Positions 22,550 to 25,126 of a stretch of DNA of 25,126 bases are shown here, in pieces. Every line of letters begins with the position of its first letter. The stretch's first letter is position 1. The translations under genes and the position numbers were made by a program. Source of the stretch: Pontibacterium sp049599735 (GTDB lineage Bacteria; Pseudomonadota; Gammaproteobacteria; Pseudomonadales; Balneatricaceae); the NCBI GenBank assembly GCA_049599735.1, contig JBMYOX010000053.1, positions 1 to 25,126 on the forward strand. The letters are read 5' to 3'. The notes beneath the pieces were generated by a model. It saw nothing but the letters and a program-made list of their open reading frames with translations, did no database searches and was not told the DNA's origin.

Positions 22550-22849
22550 ATGTTGAAGAAATTCAGAATTGTCAGTGTTGCCGAGGGTTTGTCATACTTG
22601 GCAATCTTATGTGTTACGCTCGGCTTAATAGACCGGGAGTTCGTTTCTTATCTTGGCATGCTTCACGGCCTTTTGTTCATTGTTTATCTTGCGCTATCGT
22701 TTGCTTTAGCCGAGAAAAAAGGTTGGTCTATTTTGATTTGGTTGGCAATGTTTGTAGCTGCGATCGCTCCGTTCGCTTTTATAATCGTAGAGTTTTTCTT
22801 ACGAAAGAAATCAGTTGAGGCAGAATTGGCAGTAGAATATAAAGGATAG
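22550..22849 (+). CDS. Small membrane protein, DUF3817 family
   Basis: 99 residues from ATG 22550; an in-frame TTG at 22538 would add MNKF. Three membrane helices are evident (about 10-25, 33-52, 60-82). FRIVSVAEGLSYLAIL and YLGMLHGLLFIVYLAL match the DUF3817 pattern (FRxxxxxEGxS, KxxGxxHGxxFxxY). The family has no defined function. The final codons (VEYKG) and TAG stop lie in the first unit of an AT-rich tandem repeat, suggesting that the natural end was altered by the repeat. Low GC compared with regions 1 and 2 supports acquisition. The ribosome binding site is poor (GAGAG, 14 nt upstream). Confidence 0.65.
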   Translation: MLKKFRIVSVAEGLSYLAILCVTLGLIDREFVSYLGMLHGLLFIVYLALSFALAEKKGWSILIWLAMFVAAIAPFAFIIVEFFLRKKSVEAELAVEYKG

Positions 22850-22894
22850 AATATAAAGGACACAAGAATATAAAGGACACCCACTAATTGCATT
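22834..22894 (+). repeat. Tandem AGAATATAAAGGA units leading into repeat copy B
   Basis: Three successive units begin AGAATATAAAGGA at 22834, 22848 and 22865. The third continues into the 23-bp sequence 22872-22894 shared with copy A. The first unit overlaps the end of the DUF3817 coding region. The series looks like stepwise duplication or repeated insertion at the left boundary of the transposase element. Confidence 0.75.
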
Positions 22895-22925
22895 AGTTAT
22901 AAGCTTTCCGTTAAGGTAAGAAATC

Positions 22926-22944
22926 GCAGCTAAGGATCAGCTGC
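22926..22944 (+). repeat. Hairpin near the left end of the transposase element
   Basis: GCAGCT and AGCTGC form a perfect 6-bp stem with the 7-nt loop AAGGATC, 27 nt before the transposase start. Subterminal hairpins are what HUH (IS200/REP) transposases recognise, so this may be part of the element end; it could also control transposase translation. Confidence 0.5.
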
Positions 22945-22971
22945 AACCATCAGATTCATGGAGGGTAGATG

Positions 22972-23961
22972 ATGACCCGCGCCCGACGAGAGCAGGTGAG
23001 CCTGCTTGATACCCCGTATTATCATTGTGTTGCCCGTTGTGTTCGCCGCGCATTTTTATGTGGCGAAGACCGATATTCCGGGCAGTCCTATGAGCATCGA
23101 AGACAGTGGATTCTGGACCGCATGGTGGAGCTGGATACTGTGTTTGCCATTGATATCTGTGCTTATGCAATTATGTCGAATCATTACCATCTGGTGTTCT
23201 GTGTAAATCAGGCGCAGGCATTGGGCTGGTCAGACGATGAAGTTATGCGTCGCTGGACTTTGCTCTTTACCGGCCCGGTATTAATACAGCGCTACCTGCA
23301 AGGGGGAGCCCTGTCGCCCGCTGAGTTGGTCAAAGTATCAGAAATTGTGAGTGAGTGGCGTGTACGGCTGAGTGATATTAGCTGGTTTATGCGCTGTCTT
23401 AACGAGTTTATTGCGAGGCAGGCAAACCGGGAAGATGGCTGTACCGGGCGTTTCTGGGAAGGGCGCTTCAAAAGTCAGGCGCTGTTGGATGAACAGGCGT
23501 TGCTCACCTGTATGGCGTATGTTGATCTTAACCCGGTGCGGGCAACTTTAGCCGATAGCCCCGAATCCTCTGATTTCACATCGATTCAGCAGCGTATCCG
23601 TGAGTATGGACAGCTAAAAAAAGCATCGTGTTCATCTCCGGCTTTAAAGGCTTTAATGCCAGAGGTAGAGGATGAACCAGTCATACCGTTTGATCTGGCC
23701 GACTATTTTGCGTTGGTGGATTGGACGGGGCGTATCTGTCGTGAGGATAAGCGTGGTTATATTACCAGTGACCTGCCACCGATTTTACACCGTCTGGGAA
23801 TTGATCCTGACCAGTGGCTCCGGTCAATGCAGCCAAAGGGGCTGGCATTTACCCGAGCGATAGGCCGGGTTTCGAAGCTGAAGCAGTATGCCGATCAGGT
23901 GGGCAGTGCCTGGGTGCATGGCATCTTGCAGGCGAAACGATTGTATCCGTCTTTGACCTGA
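22972..23961 (+). CDS. REP-associated tyrosine transposase (IS200-like HUH, Y1 type)
   Basis: 329 residues from ATG 22972 (GGAGG 7 nt upstream); ATG 22969 directly before is also possible. The HUH motif is H71-Y-H73 in YAIMSNHYHLVF; the likely catalytic tyrosine is Y183 in MAYVDLNPVRA. WFMRCLNEFIARQANREDGCTGRFWEGRFKSQ (138-169 in outline) is the strongly conserved centre of RAYT proteins. The C-terminal region (about 215-329) is an extension found in longer RAYTs. Such proteins cut and join single-stranded DNA and are linked to REP repeats. The gene looks complete and undamaged. It is framed by inverted repeats, and its GC is closer to the chromosome than its AT-rich neighbours. Confidence 0.88.
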   Translation: MTRARREQVSLLDTPYYHCVARCVRRAFLCGEDRYSGQSYEHRRQWILDRMVELDTVFAIDICAYAIMSNHYHLVFCVNQAQALGWSDDEVMRRWTLLFTGPVLIQRYLQGGALSPAELVKVSEIVSEWRVRLSDISWFMRCLNEFIARQANREDGCTGRFWEGRFKSQALLDEQALLTCMAYVDLNPVRATLADSPESSDFTSIQQRIREYGQLKKASCSSPALKALMPEVEDEPVIPFDLADYFALVDWTGRICREDKRGYITSDLPPILHRLGIDPDQWLRSMQPKGLAFTRAIGRVSKLKQYADQVGSAWVHGILQAKRLYPSLT

Positions 23962-23998
23962 GAGCTGCAGGGCATCAAGCGTAACTAAGCTGGGGGAT

Positions 23999-24014
23999 AT
24001 TAGTGGGTGTCCTT
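23999..24014 (-). repeat. Inverted repeat copy C
   Basis: ATTAGTGGGTGTCCTT, the exact reverse complement of 22873-22888. It closes the transposase element on the right and lies 20 bp before the start of the GIY-YIG gene. Confidence 0.8.
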
Positions 24015-24033
24015 AAAATTTGGGAGAAAATGG

Positions 24034-24954
24034 ATGTATTCCACGAAGTATGGAAAGACAATTAAATTATTTCTGATGGATGCTGATCCTGATGGAAGAA
24101 TGGTATGCGAGTTATCGAACTGGAATGGCAAAGCGTATCGTATACCGCGAGGGAAGGTCAAAGATTGCTCAGACCGGCAAGATCTAAAAGGTACTTCTGT
24201 CTACCTTTTATTTGGTCGCGCTGAATCTTCAACCTCCAAGCCGAAAGCATATATAGGCGAAGCCGAAAACGCCTATTCTCGTCTTGTTCAGCATGTTTCT
24301 GAAAAGGAATTTTGGAATGAGTCGGTTGTATTTATAAGCAAAGATGAAAACCTAAATAAGGCTCACATTAAGTACTTAGAATCTCGCCTGCATGAAATCG
24401 CCACTTCCGCAGGGAGGTACGATATTCAAAATGGAAATACACCGACACGCAGCTCCATTTCTGAATCCGACCAAGCGGAAATGGAAGAGTTTATTGAATA
24501 TATAAAAATTCTAATCAATACAATGGGCTTCAAAGTCTTTGAGCCGTTAATTAAAGTCGAGTTGAATGCTAGAGAGTCCGAAGAACTGTTCCTCCTAAAA
24601 GGTGCCAGAGGTGCAGATGGTCGCGGAAAAAGAACCTCGGATGGATTCGTTGTATTTTCTGGTTCACGAGTAGCTGCTGATACTGTTCCATCTTTTCCAA
24701 AGGGTTTCAGTGCTCTCAGGGATGAGTTAATTGACAACGAAATCATTATAAAAAAAGATGAAGATTTGGTTCTGGCATTGGACTACCTCTTTAGTAGCCC
24801 ATCGGCGGCAGCCGCTGTAATCATGGGGCGTAGTGCAAACGGTCTAATCGAATGGAAAAACTCCAGGGGCAAAGAACTCAAATCTGTCGAAGAAACAGAA
24901 ATATCAAAAGCTAACAAGTCAACTCAACCGACCGCTAACGCATCGGTTGATTGA
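24034..24954 (+). CDS. GIY-YIG nuclease-like protein with DUF4357 region
   Basis: 306 residues from ATG 24034, chosen for GGGAG 7 nt upstream; a GTG at 24007 would place the N-terminus inside the inverted repeat. The GIY-YIG core lies at about 53-125: Y57 in SVYLLFGRAE, Y73 in KAYIGEAENAYSRL, R83 and E116 in HIKYLESRL, the usual catalytic set. The stretch SSPSAAAAVIMGRSANGLIEWKNSRGKEL (254-282 in outline) matches DUF4357, a small domain often joined to such nucleases or to restriction-type proteins. The last 11 residues (STQPTANASVD) coincide with inverted repeats in the DNA. AT-rich codon use differs from the bet cluster, implying transfer. A DNA-cutting role is inferred from the family; the target is unknown. 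Confidence 0.75.
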   Translation: MYSTKYGKTIKLFLMDADPDGRMVCELSNWNGKAYRIPRGKVKDCSDRQDLKGTSVYLLFGRAESSTSKPKAYIGEAENAYSRLVQHVSEKEFWNESVVFISKDENLNKAHIKYLESRLHEIATSAGRYDIQNGNTPTRSSISESDQAEMEEFIEYIKILINTMGFKVFEPLIKVELNARESEELFLLKGARGADGRGKRTSDGFVVFSGSRVAADTVPSFPKGFSALRDELIDNEIIIKKDEDLVLALDYLFSSPSAAAAVIMGRSANGLIEWKNSRGKELKSVEETEISKANKSTQPTANASVD

Positions 24955-24967
24955 GGCGTTACTTTTT
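24925..24967 (+). repeat. Overlapping inverted repeats at the end of the GIY-YIG gene, terminator-like
   Basis: CAACCGA (24925-24931) pairs with TCGGTTG (24943-24949), and TAACGC (24936-24941) pairs with GCGTTA (24956-24961). The two stems overlap, so only one can form at a time. CTTTTT (24962-24967) follows the second stem, which could end transcription. The first stem lies within the coding sequence. Confidence 0.45.
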
Positions 24968-25056
24968 ACTGTTATCCGCCATTTATCCGTACGTTTGCCT
25001 CTGAGTGTCCTCTAAGTTAACTGACTAATGAACTTGTTCCCGCCAGAGTGAAGTGG

Positions 25057-25126
25057 TCAAGTAGAACTGGCCACCACTTTGTAGTCATTCCAGTATTTCT
25101 GTTCTGCCAGGTTCGGTGGCAACATC
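25057..25126 (-). other. Right-edge sequence, possible insertion-sequence end
   Basis: A short minus-strand frame enters from the right edge and reads MLPPNLAEQKYWNDYKVVAS before stopping at TGA (25057-25059). Next to it lie imperfect inverted copies of GTGGTCA and TGGCCAC (25053-25078), with AAGTGG and CCACTT. Repeated GTGGCCA/TTGACCAC-type ends are known from IS21-like elements, but no transposase motif is visible in so few residues. The sequence between 24968 and 25050 shows no feature. Confidence 0.25.

Larger units (their letters stand above)
22873..24014 (+). mobile_element. Candidate RAYT/IS200-like element bounded by 16-bp inverted repeats
   Basis: AAGGACACCCACTAAT at 22873-22888 has its exact reverse complement, ATTAGTGGGTGTCCTT, at 23999-24014. 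Between them lies one REP-associated tyrosine transposase gene and, near the left end, a perfect hairpin. The unit is 1142 bp. RAYT genes are commonly framed by REP-type repeats in inverted orientation, which fits. Whether the element can still move, or the repeats are REP-like sequences it mobilises, is not known. No target-site duplication was recognised. Confidence 0.6.

Noticed and set aside
22451..22894. CRISPR array from the repeated 23-bp sequence
   Set aside because: Only two direct copies about 420 bp apart, with a coding gene between them, and the remaining copy is inverted.
24925..24962. Integron attC site at the end of the GIY-YIG gene (TAACGC...GCGTTA)
   Set aside because: The inverted elements span only about 26-30 nt, shorter than any attC, and the core does not fit GTTRRRY with paired L boxes. 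A hairpin or terminator explains it better.

Overview
The window reads as chromosome of a Gram-negative, probably marine gammaproteobacterium. The basis is the protein families: a type IV pilus/type II secretion-like assembly cluster, a BetI/BetB/BetA choline-to-glycine-betaine cluster with a ChoXWV transporter, and GAF/GGDEF/EAL signalling. No rRNA or tRNA gene was seen, so genus cannot be assigned.

Region 1 (1-13063, all minus strand) is one long gene string, read right to left: membrane sensor histidine kinase, single-domain response regulator, GAF-GGDEF-EAL protein with a degenerate GGDEF and an intact EAL, a GspE/PilB-type assembly ATPase carrying an N-terminal STAS domain, GspF/PilC platform protein, GspG-like major pseudopilin, GspH/FimT, PilV/GspI-like and PilW/GspJ-like minor pseudopilins, a PilX-like membrane-anchored protein with two DNRLRE domains, and a PilM/MshI-like protein cut by the left edge. 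Most junctions overlap or are closely spaced, so the signalling genes and the machine are probably co-expressed. The unusual parts are the STAS-ATPase fusion, an Asp-rich calcium-binding-type repeat block inside the PilW-like pseudopilin, and the DNRLRE protein. Together they suggest a pilus or pseudopilus system with an unusual adhesive or secreted tip, under its own two-component and possible c-di-GMP control.

Region 2 (13064-22003, plus strand) begins in a 403-bp divergent intergenic region with a candidate BetI operator, followed by betI, betB, betA, choX, choW, choV and a class III PLP aminotransferase. ChoXWV would import choline; BetA and BetB would oxidise it to glycine betaine; BetI would repress in the absence of choline. 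A terminator-like hairpin lies between choX and choW. The role of the aminotransferase is not known.

Region 3 (22004-25126) is a patchy, more AT-rich accessory segment: a frameshifted ParE toxin gene with at most a stub of its antitoxin, a small DUF3817-type membrane protein, a REP-associated (IS200-like, HUH) transposase enclosed by a 16-bp inverted repeat with further copies of the repeat nearby, a GIY-YIG/DUF4357 protein, and at the right edge a short sequence that may be the end of another insertion sequence.
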